DNA of 35,096 bases from Chthoniobacteraceae bacterium. Its GTDB lineage: Bacteria; Verrucomicrobiota; Verrucomicrobiia; Chthoniobacterales; Chthoniobacteraceae. The stretch lies in contig CANFNA010000014.1 of assembly GCA_947448395.1 (NCBI GenBank), forward strand, positions 1 to 35,096, read 5' to 3'. The translations under genes were made by a program, and so were the position numbers. Below the pieces are notes generated by a model. The model ran no database searches, was not told where the DNA came from, and saw only the letters and a list, made by a program, of their open reading frames with translations. This document shows, piece by piece, positions 24,326 through 31,865 of this stretch. How positions within the stretch are numbered: the stretch's first letter is position 1; each line of letters starts with the position of its first letter.

Positions 24326-25204
24326 TTATGCGCTATGGAGGATGGATTCAAGTAACAGCTCGAGAGCACGTCCGTAGCGGACATAAGATTCACGACGGAC
24401 TTCTGCAGACGCCTGAGCTGCCCCAAGGTGAATGATGCTTGCCACGTGCGGCTCGATCGAAATGCCAGCCGTGTAGCCGCTTTTGAGCAAATCAATTAAA
24501 ATTTCGCGCATGCAGGCGTCTCCTTCTCCCGGGAGAGTGAATTCGTTGCTTTTTCCGCCTGCTGGATTTCTTCGGCAGTCCTTGATGTGGACGTAACGAA
24601 TTAGCGGGCGCACTTTTTCGTAAAAGCTCCAGCTCTCTTGGCCGTATGCGGCCGTGTTGCCGATATCATAGAGAACGCCAACATTCGGATGATTCACACG
24701 CTCGATAAACTCGCAGGTGTTTTCTGCACTGAGTCCCGCCCAACCCTCGCAGTTTTCATGCAGCAGGAGAATGTCTGATTCCTCGGCAATACGAGCCATT
24801 ATCTTATAACGACGAATCCCCTCTTCTCGCCAGTGGTCCATAGTTGCGTCTCCGCGAACCCAACTCATCGTCCTCACAAAGCGCGTGCCGACGCGGTTCA
24901 TTCTTTTCGAGAGCAGTCGAAGATCTGCGAGGTCTAATTCGAAGTCGCCTGTGATGGGACGGCTCCAGTTACCAATGGCAGACGCGAATGCTGTGACGGA
25001 GAGTTTTGCCGCTTCGATGGCTGCTACAGCATGTTCGAACTCGTCATCGCTGAGTAGGGCTGTGGAGGCTTGCTTGCCGCTGATCTGACGGAGTTCGATG
25101 CAGGACCATCCGAGTTCCTGATGTGCGGCTATCTGGCCATGAATGTCGTCTGCGGCCTCATCCGCTATGCCCGAGACGGGGAATGGGAGGTGGTTTGGGA
25201 GCAT
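24326..25204 (-). CDS. Sugar phosphate isomerase/epimerase (TIM barrel)
   Basis: The protein (292 residues from ATG 25204; a TTG at 25243 would add 13) is a xylose-isomerase-like TIM-barrel enzyme of the AP_endonuc_2 family. Metal-binding positions are visible as LLLHENCEGWAG (Glu), VGVLYDIGNTAA (Asp), YVHIKDCR (His and Asp) and AGISIEPHV (Glu). GWSCIELRQISGK near the N-terminus is also typical. Such enzymes epimerise or isomerise sugars, keto-inositols or hydroxypyruvate. It lies between an oxidoreductase gene and nagA in one operon, so it may convert an unusual amino sugar to a form that NagA accepts. The substrate is unknown. Confidence 0.85.
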   Translation of the reverse strand: MLPNHLPFPVSGIADEAADDIHGQIAAHQELGWSCIELRQISGKQASTALLSDDEFEHAVAAIEAAKLSVTAFASAIGNWSRPITGDFELDLADLRLLSKRMNRVGTRFVRTMSWVRGDATMDHWREEGIRRYKIMARIAEESDILLLHENCEGWAGLSAENTCEFIERVNHPNVGVLYDIGNTAAYGQESWSFYEKVRPLIRYVHIKDCRRNPAGGKSNEFTLPGEGDACMREILIDLLKSGYTAGISIEPHVASIIHLGAAQASAEVRRESYVRYGRALELLLESILHSA

Positions 25205-25249
25205 GATTGAATTTGGAGAAAGTGGAGATTCAGGTCGACGCAAAGTGTC

Positions 25250-26257
25250 TTACTGAGATGCTTTGGACATCACTTCAGCGATGGAGACAGGCCGTCCGCC
25301 CTGACGCTTGCTCTCGTCTGCAGCTTCCATGAAAGCGAACATATTGATGGTTTCCTCTTGTGTGACTGGCGGAGTTCCTGTTTTGAAAAACTTAATGATC
25401 TCCCCCAGAAGAGGGGTGTAGTCGTCGGTTCCGGATTTTTGTTCCGCAAAGGCTTTGCTCCCAAAAATCATCACGCGGTGCGGCGTAGCTCCATTGCGGA
25501 GTCCGTGAAGGATGCCCATCCGGCCTCCCTTCCAGACGCCGGTTACGAGTTCACTGGATTCGGTCTGCACGCGGCTGACGGTTTCACAGCCGTTTCCGAG
25601 AATGGTAAAAAGTGCTTCCGTGGCGTGGATTCCATACCAGAAGAGGTCTGGATGGGTTGGGTCAAGGGAAGAGGGGCCGAAGGAAATGACACTTCGAATC
25701 TCACCCACATTGACCTTCTGCAGTTCGCGCAGCGTTTCGTAAAAGCGATAGGAAGAAGAGCTGAAAACAGGAACGTTCGCGGCCCGTGCCAGACGGAAGA
25801 TCTCGAGGGCGTCGTGGAGAGATCCTGCGATAGGTTTATCGATAAAAAGTGGCTTTCGAGCGGCGATGACGGCTTTGGCTTGAGCGAGGTGAGGGCGTCC
25901 GTCAACGCACTCTAACAAGATTGCGTCAACGGAGGCGGCTAGAGCTTCAATGGTAGGCTCCACGCGAACGCCCCATTTCTCAATCAACTCTTTTTCGAAG
26001 GCTTCATGTCGGCTCTCGCTGCTGGCGATATCCGGACTGAAGCTCTTGTAAAGGGCAACGATTTTTGCGCCTTCAACATGTCTTGGATTTTGTGGGTCGT
26101 TTAAAATTTTGGTGAAGGCGGTGACGTGGGATGTGTCAGAACCGATGATTCCAATTTGGAGTTCTGCGGTAAGCTTTGCGGAGAACCACAGAAGGACAAG
26201 GGCCGAGAATGTAGCGGTTTGCAAGGTGACTCGGAGTGGGGAGATTGGCGGTTTCAT
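25250..26257 (-). CDS. Gfo/Idh/MocA-family oxidoreductase with N-terminal signal
   Basis: A 335-residue protein from ATG 26257. The frame is open to 26311, but that extension overlaps gntR. Residues 8-30 form a hydrophobic signal or anchor without a twin-arginine motif. A Rossmann fold follows: LQIGIIGSDTSHV (about 33-45) and IVALYKSF, with the Gfo/Idh/MocA lysine in LFIDKPIAGS and the substrate domain beyond. The cofactor loop GIIGSDTSH differs from the usual GxGxxG, so cofactor binding may be altered. Exported family members are known in Planctomycetes and Verrucomicrobia, usually with Tat signals. Here a Sec-like signal would deliver an unfolded, cofactor-free protein, which is odd. It is the second gene of the gntR-nag operon. 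Confidence 0.82.
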   Translation of the reverse strand: MKPPISPLRVTLQTATFSALVLLWFSAKLTAELQIGIIGSDTSHVTAFTKILNDPQNPRHVEGAKIVALYKSFSPDIASSESRHEAFEKELIEKWGVRVEPTIEALAASVDAILLECVDGRPHLAQAKAVIAARKPLFIDKPIAGSLHDALEIFRLARAANVPVFSSSSYRFYETLRELQKVNVGEIRSVISFGPSSLDPTHPDLFWYGIHATEALFTILGNGCETVSRVQTESSELVTGVWKGGRMGILHGLRNGATPHRVMIFGSKAFAEQKSGTDDYTPLLGEIIKFFKTGTPPVTQEETINMFAFMEAADESKRQGGRPVSIAEVMSKASQ

Positions 26258-26283
26258 TGGGGGATTATGAGCGGTTTGATGCA

Positions 26284-26967
26284 TCAGCTGTGAGGGGTCC
26301 ACTCCTGCCATCGAGTGATGTGTTGCTGAAGGAGTTGTATGGCCGCGGCAGAGTTTTGCATTTCAAGTGCATCAACGATGTGGGCGTGGTCAGCGGCGGA
26401 GGCTTTGGATTCGGCGAGGCAAGTTGCTGAGACGTAACTGCGGAAGTTTTTTACCAGCATGGCTTCAAAAGGCCATCGGATGGTTTGCCATGCGGCGCTG
26501 AGCCACTGAGAATGGGACGCAGCGCAAAGTAGTTCGTGAAATTCTGCATCGAGACGAGCTAGGGCCTCCGGCGAATCCGCAGAGGCGAAGGCGTGTACAT
26601 TTTGACGAAGCTGGATGAGATCTGCGGAGACTCTGGCGGAAGCTGCGAGTCCCGCGGCAAATGCTTCTAGTTGGAGGCGAATCGCCGTAATCTCCTGCCA
26701 GTCGGTTTCGCCGAGTTTGCGGGCGACGAGGGTGTTTCTTTTCCCCAGAGCGACTAGGCCGTCGCGTTCAAGCTGGAAGAGCGCTTCGCGTACGGGTACG
26801 CGGCTGACGCCGAGGCTTGCCGCGCACTTGGATTCGGTGAGCGCCATTAGAGGGGTAATTTCTCCAAGAACGACTCGGTGGCGTAATTCTTCCAAGACTT
26901 GTTCTGCGACGCTTTGACGCGCCACGCTGAAAGCAGATGCAGGCGGAAATGGGGAGGGGGAAACCAT
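26284..26967 (-). CDS. GntR-family (FadR/FCD subfamily) transcriptional regulator
   Basis: This 227-residue regulator (ATG 26967) has an N-terminal winged helix at about 18-82 with TESKCAASLGVSRVPVREAL (44-63), the GntR recognition region. A helical FCD ligand domain follows, in which RLDAEFHELLCAASHS and ASAADHAHIVDALEM carry the Asp/His residues that usually bind a metal and a small organic acid or sugar acid. Coordinates exclude an upstream extension to 27015 that would be translated across the operator. The gene heads the operon gntR, oxidoreductase, isomerase, nagA, nagB, and its own promoter overlaps a perfect palindrome, so it probably represses the whole operon and itself. The effector is likely a pathway intermediate. 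Confidence 0.92.
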   Translation of the reverse strand: MVSPSPFPPASAFSVARQSVAEQVLEELRHRVVLGEITPLMALTESKCAASLGVSRVPVREALFQLERDGLVALGKRNTLVARKLGETDWQEITAIRLQLEAFAAGLAASARVSADLIQLRQNVHAFASADSPEALARLDAEFHELLCAASHSQWLSAAWQTIRWPFEAMLVKNFRSYVSATCLAESKASAADHAHIVDALEMQNSAAAIQLLQQHITRWQEWTPHS

Positions 26968-26980
26968 CTGGGTGGCTGTA

Positions 26981-26995
26981 TGTATACCGTATACA
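26981..26995. promoter_or_regulatory. 15-bp palindromic GntR-type operator
   Basis: TGTATAC-C-GTATACA is a perfect inverted repeat with 7-base arms, resembling TGTATACA-type sites reported for FadR-subfamily regulators. It ends 14 bases before the gntR ATG and covers the -10 box of the minus-strand promoter, so bound regulator would block RNA polymerase. Confidence 0.75.
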
Positions 26996-27015
26996 GCGGG
27001 GATCCTGCCCGTCAA
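26988..27015 (-). promoter_or_regulatory. Sigma-70-like promoter of the gntR-nag operon
   Basis: On the minus strand TTGACG (27015-27010, five of six matches to the -35 consensus) is followed after 16 bases by TATACG (26993-26988, four of six matches to the -10). Transcription would begin near 26981, giving a leader of about 14 bases to the gntR ATG. The -10 is embedded in the palindrome 26981-26995. Confidence 0.6.
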
Positions 27016-27109
27016 TTCTCTCAGTTAAATGCTCGTGGAGATTCTGTTCTGTTCTGGCGGGCTGCCCGCTTTTGCGTATTATGGCTGCTTGCGGTCCAAC
27101 CCCTGAGCG

Positions 27110-29146
27110 ATGAAGCGACTGAGTTATATCATTGTTTCCACCTTATTTTTGTCTGCTCTGCGCGCTGAGGAGCCGCGGCCTGAGCCTCCTAGTTTGACAC
27201 GCTTCTCTGTGGAGCACATGAACCCTGCTGTTTCACCGTCAAACGACTTCTATCGGTATGCGTGTGGAAAATGGTTGAAGCAGGCATCGATTCCCGAGGA
27301 CGAGACGTCTTGGAGTCCAACGATGGCGCTGATTAGGCGCAACGGTCTTTTGTTACGGGAGATTTTGGAAGAGTTGCGTTTAGACTCTCCCAATCGGACG
27401 CCGGTTCAGCGTCAATTAGGAGACTTGTATGCGGCAGCACTGGACCAAGAGACAATCAATGCGCGCGGGATTGAGCCTATTCGCGTAGATTTAGAGCGAA
27501 TTGAAAGACTGGATAATCGCGAGGATTTGGCATCGCTCGTGGCGAGCTTGCACACTCGAGGGATCGGTGCCCTGTTTGAGGTGATGGTCGACGCGGATGC
27601 GAGAAAGAGCGACGTTTACGCTCTTGAGGTGTCTCAAGGTGGACTTAGTTTGCCGGACCGTGACTACTACTTGGAGACCCGATTCGCAAATGAACTGGCT
27701 GCGTATCGGAATTATATCGCACTGGCGCTTCGGATTGCTGGGCGAAAGGAAAAGGCTGTCGCCGCAGATGTCCGTGCGGTGATTTCGATTGAGATGGCTT
27801 TGGCGCGAGCTAGCAAGACGCTCGAGGGACTTGGCGACCCAGAGGCAAATTACCACAAGATGAGCAGGGTCGAACTCATTGGGTTGGCGCCAAGTTTCGG
27901 TTGGGACGCTTATTGGAAGGACGTTGGAGCTGGGGAGGTTGCATCCTTGGTGGTAGGGCAGCCGAACTTCTTTAAAGCATTAGAAACGCAGTTGAGGGAA
28001 CGCACTCTGGATGAGTGGAAAGCATACTTGCGTTGGAATGTGATCAATGGATCTGCATTGCTGCTATTTGAACCACTGGAGAAGGCTCATTTTGAATTCT
28101 ACGGTCGGACGCTGCAAGGCACACCACGGCCAGAGCCCCGCTGGAAGCTTGCAATTCATCAAGTGAATCGCTGCCTCGGGGAGGCGCTGGGCCAAATTTA
28201 TATGGATCGGCACTTCCCGGAATCATCGCGGTTCAAAGCGGAGCAGTTAGTTGAAAATCTCCGGCGGGCATTTTCGGAAGAACTTTCTAAAAATTCGTGG
28301 ATGCAACCGGAGACGAAGCAAGAGGCGGTTGCGAAGTTTAGCGGCTTTCGGACTAAGATTGGGGGCCCATCAAAGCCGCGGGACTACAGCGCCCTCGAAA
28401 TTCGGCGGGATCAACAATTCGAGAATGTTCGCCGCTCCGCTGAGAGTGAATGGCGTCGGGATATGTTGCGGATAGGCAAACCAGTAGATCGGGACGAGTG
28501 GCAAATGAATGCCCCTGCGGTGAATGCTTATTTCAAGCCAACCGCGAATGAAATTGTGTTTCCTGCAGGGATTCTCCAGCCACCGTTTTTTGACCCTTCA
28601 ATGGATGATGCCGTCAATTATGGCGCAATTGGAGCAACGATTGGTCACGAGATGACTCATGGGTATGATAATGAAGGTCGGAAATATGATGCTGCAGGAA
28701 ATTTACGGAACTGGTGGACGGGGAAAGATGCAGCGGAGTTTCAAAGGCGCAGTTGGGGTTTGATAGAGCATTTTAACCGCCTCACGCCTCTGGCGAATCT
28801 CAAGGTCAATGGGAGACTCACCTTGGCCGAAAACATTGCAGACCTTGGAGGTCTGAGGATCGCGTATCAGGCCTTGCAAAAGGAATTGGAGAAGGATCCT
28901 TCAAAGCGCCAGACTATTGATGGACTGACTCCAGAGCAGCGGTTTTTTATTTCGTACTCCCAGAGTTGGGCCGCCCTGATTCGCCCAGAATCGCTCCGTG
29001 CATCTTTGACGACTGACACCCATGCGCCAGATATCCTGAGAGGGTTTGCGCCTCTAATGCACATGGACGAGTTTTATACCACGTTCGGAATTAAGTCAGG
29101 GGCGGCCCAAGCGATCCCGAAAAAGTGGCGCGCTACCATCTGGTAG
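27110..29146 (+). CDS. Secreted M13-family metallopeptidase (neprilysin/PepO-like)
   Basis: The 678-residue zinc endopeptidase has a signal peptide (residues 1-19, ending ALRA). The N-terminal M13 domain begins near MNPAVSPSNDFYRYACGKWL (about 37-56). The catalytic domain contains NEIVFPAGILQPPFF, the zinc motif HEMTH (513-517) with the catalytic Glu 514, and ENIADLGG with the third ligand Glu 574. Length matches bacterial PepO-type enzymes (about 630-690). These enzymes cleave oligopeptides outside the cytoplasm, so it would supply peptides or process envelope factors. It diverges from the gntR operon with 142 bases between starts and ends convergent with the transhydrogenase gene. Confidence 0.95.
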   Translation: MKRLSYIIVSTLFLSALRAEEPRPEPPSLTRFSVEHMNPAVSPSNDFYRYACGKWLKQASIPEDETSWSPTMALIRRNGLLLREILEELRLDSPNRTPVQRQLGDLYAAALDQETINARGIEPIRVDLERIERLDNREDLASLVASLHTRGIGALFEVMVDADARKSDVYALEVSQGGLSLPDRDYYLETRFANELAAYRNYIALALRIAGRKEKAVAADVRAVISIEMALARASKTLEGLGDPEANYHKMSRVELIGLAPSFGWDAYWKDVGAGEVASLVVGQPNFFKALETQLRERTLDEWKAYLRWNVINGSALLLFEPLEKAHFEFYGRTLQGTPRPEPRWKLAIHQVNRCLGEALGQIYMDRHFPESSRFKAEQLVENLRRAFSEELSKNSWMQPETKQEAVAKFSGFRTKIGGPSKPRDYSALEIRRDQQFENVRRSAESEWRRDMLRIGKPVDRDEWQMNAPAVNAYFKPTANEIVFPAGILQPPFFDPSMDDAVNYGAIGATIGHEMTHGYDNEGRKYDAAGNLRNWWTGKDAAEFQRRSWGLIEHFNRLTPLANLKVNGRLTLAENIADLGGLRIAYQALQKELEKDPSKRQTIDGLTPEQRFFISYSQSWAALIRPESLRASLTTDTHAPDILRGFAPLMHMDEFYTTFGIKSGAAQAIPKKWRATIW

Positions 29147-29173
29147 AACGACGAACCACGAAAATGAGGGCCC

Positions 29174-30607
29174 TTAAAAGGAGCGCATCTTCTTGCCTGA
29201 AAGATTACCGAGGCCGTCGTAACAGGCGTATTTGTAAAGGTCGTGCAGTGTGGGATAGTTGAACACAGTGCCAATGACGTCAGGCACGGTCTTTTTGTCG
29301 TTCACTAGCGTTTGGCCGAAGTGAACAATTTCAGAGGAGAGTGGACCGATGAGGTGGCATCCGATGATCGTCAAACTGTCCTTGAGAAAAACGATTTTCA
29401 GAAAGCCTGATTGGAGGCCCATAATTCGTCCTCGGTGAGTGAGCGAGTGGTGCGCGACGCCTACAACGTAATCGAGTTTTTGATCTTTGGCTTGTTCTTC
29501 GGTCATGCCGACCATCGACACTTCTGGGATGGTATAGATGCCATACGGAAAGAGCTTTGGAAGCCGGTCCAGATCGTGGATGTCGTACATGTGCGAAATG
29601 GCAACACGCCCCTGATCCATACCGGTTGCGGCAAGGGCAGGGAATCCGATGACATCGCCTACGGCAAAGATATGGGGAACATTGGTTCTATAATTCTCAT
29701 CAACCAAAATGGCTTGGCGCTTTCCGAGAGCAACACCGGCTTTATCGAGTCCAAGATTGTTGGTTCCGCCATTGCGTCCGGCGGCGTAAAGGAACATCTC
29801 GGTTTCAAGGACGGTGCCAGTGGAGAGGACCGTCTGCACGCCGTCCGAATCCTCGCACTGAATGCGTTCAACCTTTTCGATGTTTGAATCGAAATGAATG
29901 GTAACCCCGTCGCCTCGCATCTCATCGATCAGGGCCTGTGAAATCTCAGAATCAAGGAAGGGCAGAATTTTTGAGCTATTGTTTACGAGGAACACTGTGG
30001 TGCCCATCGTTGCGAAAATCGTCGCATATTCGCACCCGATCACTCCTGCACCCACGATGACCATCGATTTCGGAATGCGGTTAATCTGGAGAATGGTATC
30101 GGAATCGTGGATGCAATCGCGATCGAAAGGGATGTTTTCGGGATGAAAAGGATACGAGCCGGTGGCGATGACGAAGTTTTCTCCTCGAATGAGGCGACTC
30201 GGCCCCTCCTTTGACTGCACACGCACATGGTGTGGATCTTCAAAAGTAGCGAAGCCTTGGACAAGAGTGACTCCGTGGCTGCCTATGTTTCCGCGAACTT
30301 CAGCTTCGACTTCGGTTTGGACGAGGCGCTGGCGGTAGAGAAAGTCTTCGATACGAGTTTCTCCCTTGAGGACTTTTTCAGTTTTGTAGAGGCCTTTTTC
30401 GTAAACGCCCGAAAAGAAGATGCTAGTTTCCTTCAGGGTCTTTGAAGGTAGCGTTCCCGTATTAACGCCTGCACCACCGACCTCGCGCTCCTTCTCGATG
30501 AGCGCGACGCTCCTACCAAAATAGGCTGCTTTTACGGCAGCCTTTTCACCGGCGGGGCCGGAGCCGATGACAATCAGATCGAAATCGGTTTTATCGTTCG
30601 CATTCAT
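29174..30607 (-). CDS. sthA: Soluble NAD(P)+ transhydrogenase-like flavoprotein
   Basis: This 477-residue FAD enzyme of the dihydrolipoamide dehydrogenase fold most resembles Si-specific pyridine nucleotide transhydrogenase, which interconverts NADH and NADPH. Motifs are FDLIVIGSGPAGEKAA (FAD), MVIVGAGVIGCEYA (NAD), FLYAAGRNGGTNNLGLD and IFAVGDVIG. The segment aligned with the redox disulfide reads GGAGVNTGTLPSKTL: both Cys positions are replaced, by Gly and Thr. SthA enzymes normally keep the first Cys and lack the second, so a disulfide mechanism is excluded here. The start is the ATG at 30607; an open extension to 30793 overlaps the lactonase gene. It lies 58 bases downstream of that gene on the same strand, so both may balance NADPH supply. 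Confidence 0.88.
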   Translation of the reverse strand: MNANDKTDFDLIVIGSGPAGEKAAVKAAYFGRSVALIEKEREVGGAGVNTGTLPSKTLKETSIFFSGVYEKGLYKTEKVLKGETRIEDFLYRQRLVQTEVEAEVRGNIGSHGVTLVQGFATFEDPHHVRVQSKEGPSRLIRGENFVIATGSYPFHPENIPFDRDCIHDSDTILQINRIPKSMVIVGAGVIGCEYATIFATMGTTVFLVNNSSKILPFLDSEISQALIDEMRGDGVTIHFDSNIEKVERIQCEDSDGVQTVLSTGTVLETEMFLYAAGRNGGTNNLGLDKAGVALGKRQAILVDENYRTNVPHIFAVGDVIGFPALAATGMDQGRVAISHMYDIHDLDRLPKLFPYGIYTIPEVSMVGMTEEQAKDQKLDYVVGVAHHSLTHRGRIMGLQSGFLKIVFLKDSLTIIGCHLIGPLSSEIVHFGQTLVNDKKTVPDVIGTVFNYPTLHDLYKYACYDGLGNLSGKKMRSF

Positions 30608-30665
30608 ATTAGGGCGCGCAGGGTGACTGGGTTGAGCAAAGGCTCCAAGAGGACGGGAGAAGTGT

Positions 30666-31808
30666 TTATTCCAAAGGGAGAAATCGAACGCAGACGGGCC
30701 CGCCGACCGAGATCGTTTGGCCAGTGGGGAGGAGCTTTCCAGACTCTGAATTAACGGAAAGCACGGCCACCGAGTTGCTGTCCTGATGAGCAACGAGCAT
30801 CCATTTGCCGCTTGGATCGAGTGCGAAGTTACGCGGCACCTTCCCTTCCGCCGAAGCGTTCTGAATGAGAGTCAGTTTTCCAGTCTGAGGATCGCAACTA
30901 AAGACAGCGATTGTGTCGTGGGTGCGGTTAGAAACGTAAACGAAACGTCCGTTGGGATGGGCAACGGTTTCAGCGGTGCTGAAGCCTTTCTTTTCTCTAT
31001 CTTCCAAAGGAAGTGTGGAGACGGTCTCAATCTCTGAGAGAGCGCCAGTTGCGGCTTGATAGGCGAAGCTGGTTGCCGTCATGAGCATTTCGTTGTTCAC
31101 GAAAACGAAACGTCCGTTTGGGTGGAAGGCGAGGTGACGGGGACCCGATCCCAGAGGCACATGAGCCTTACCGTGTGCAGTGAGGGATGCTTTTGCAGGA
31201 TCCATCTTATAAATGAAGACCTCGTCGGTACCCAGATCACACGCGAAGGCGAACTGGTTGTCTGGGCTCGGATTGATGCTATGGCCGTGGGGGCCTTTTT
31301 GCCGTGCTTGGTTGGGGCCAGATCCGGTGTGCTGGATGAACGAGACGGGTTCGCTGAGGCCTCCATCTGCGCCGATTCCGAAGGAAGCGACGCTTCCAGT
31401 GCCGTAGTTTGCGACCATGGCCATCTGTCCGGTTTTATCGGTTGAAACGTGACAGGGCCCACCTCCGACGGAAGAGGTTTGATTGATGGGAGTGAGTTTT
31501 CCCGAGGGGCGTTCGATGGCGAATGCAGACACGGCCCCGCTGGAAGCTCCCGGGGTGACATTTTCTCCTACGGCGTAGAGAAATTTCTTTGAGGGGTGGA
31601 TCGCTACAAAACTTGGATTGCGTGTTTCGACGGCTAATTCAGGGGCTGAAATTCGGCCGGTAGAAGCATCGAATCGAGAGACGTAGATGCCCTTGCTGCC
31701 AGACTTCTGATTTGTGTAGCAGCCGAAGTAGACCAGATGGGTGTCTTCGGCAAAGGTGTTTGAGGCAACCGCAAGTCCGAGGGTAAGGATGAAGAGGGGT
31801 GACTTCAT
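30666..31808 (-). CDS. Lactonase-family beta-propeller (6-phosphogluconolactonase-like), exported
   Basis: A 380-residue protein with a signal peptide (residues 1-20, ending NTFA). The seven-bladed lactonase fold (PF10282, the YbhE/Pgl type) is shown by VYFGCYTNQKSGSKGIYV near the N-terminus, NPSFVAIHPSKKFLYAVGE, GPCHVSTDKTGQMAMVANY, GPHGHSINPSPDNQFAF, GSGPRHLAFHPNGRFVFVNNE and ETVAHPNGRFVYVSNR. YbhE hydrolyses 6-phosphogluconolactone, but that substrate is cytoplasmic. The signal peptide suggests a role in hydrolysing a different lactone outside, as with many exported members. It lies between a PQQ-like propeller gene (gap 57) and sthA (gap 58), all on the minus strand. Confidence 0.88.
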   Translation of the reverse strand: MKSPLFILTLGLAVASNTFAEDTHLVYFGCYTNQKSGSKGIYVSRFDASTGRISAPELAVETRNPSFVAIHPSKKFLYAVGENVTPGASSGAVSAFAIERPSGKLTPINQTSSVGGGPCHVSTDKTGQMAMVANYGTGSVASFGIGADGGLSEPVSFIQHTGSGPNQARQKGPHGHSINPSPDNQFAFACDLGTDEVFIYKMDPAKASLTAHGKAHVPLGSGPRHLAFHPNGRFVFVNNEMLMTATSFAYQAATGALSEIETVSTLPLEDREKKGFSTAETVAHPNGRFVYVSNRTHDTIAVFSCDPQTGKLTLIQNASAEGKVPRNFALDPSGKWMLVAHQDSNSVAVLSVNSESGKLLPTGQTISVGGPVCVRFLPLE

Positions 31809-31865
31809 TCGGGGAGAATGAAGAGAATCCGCCTGTCTTGCAAGGGAGGCGGGAGCGAGGCCCCT

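Noticed and set aside
27057-27069. Palindrome GCGGGC-T-GCCCGC followed by TTTT upstream of the M13 peptidase
   Set aside because: Effective stem is 5 bp with a 3-base loop and no upstream gene on that strand to terminate. Operator function has no supporting context.
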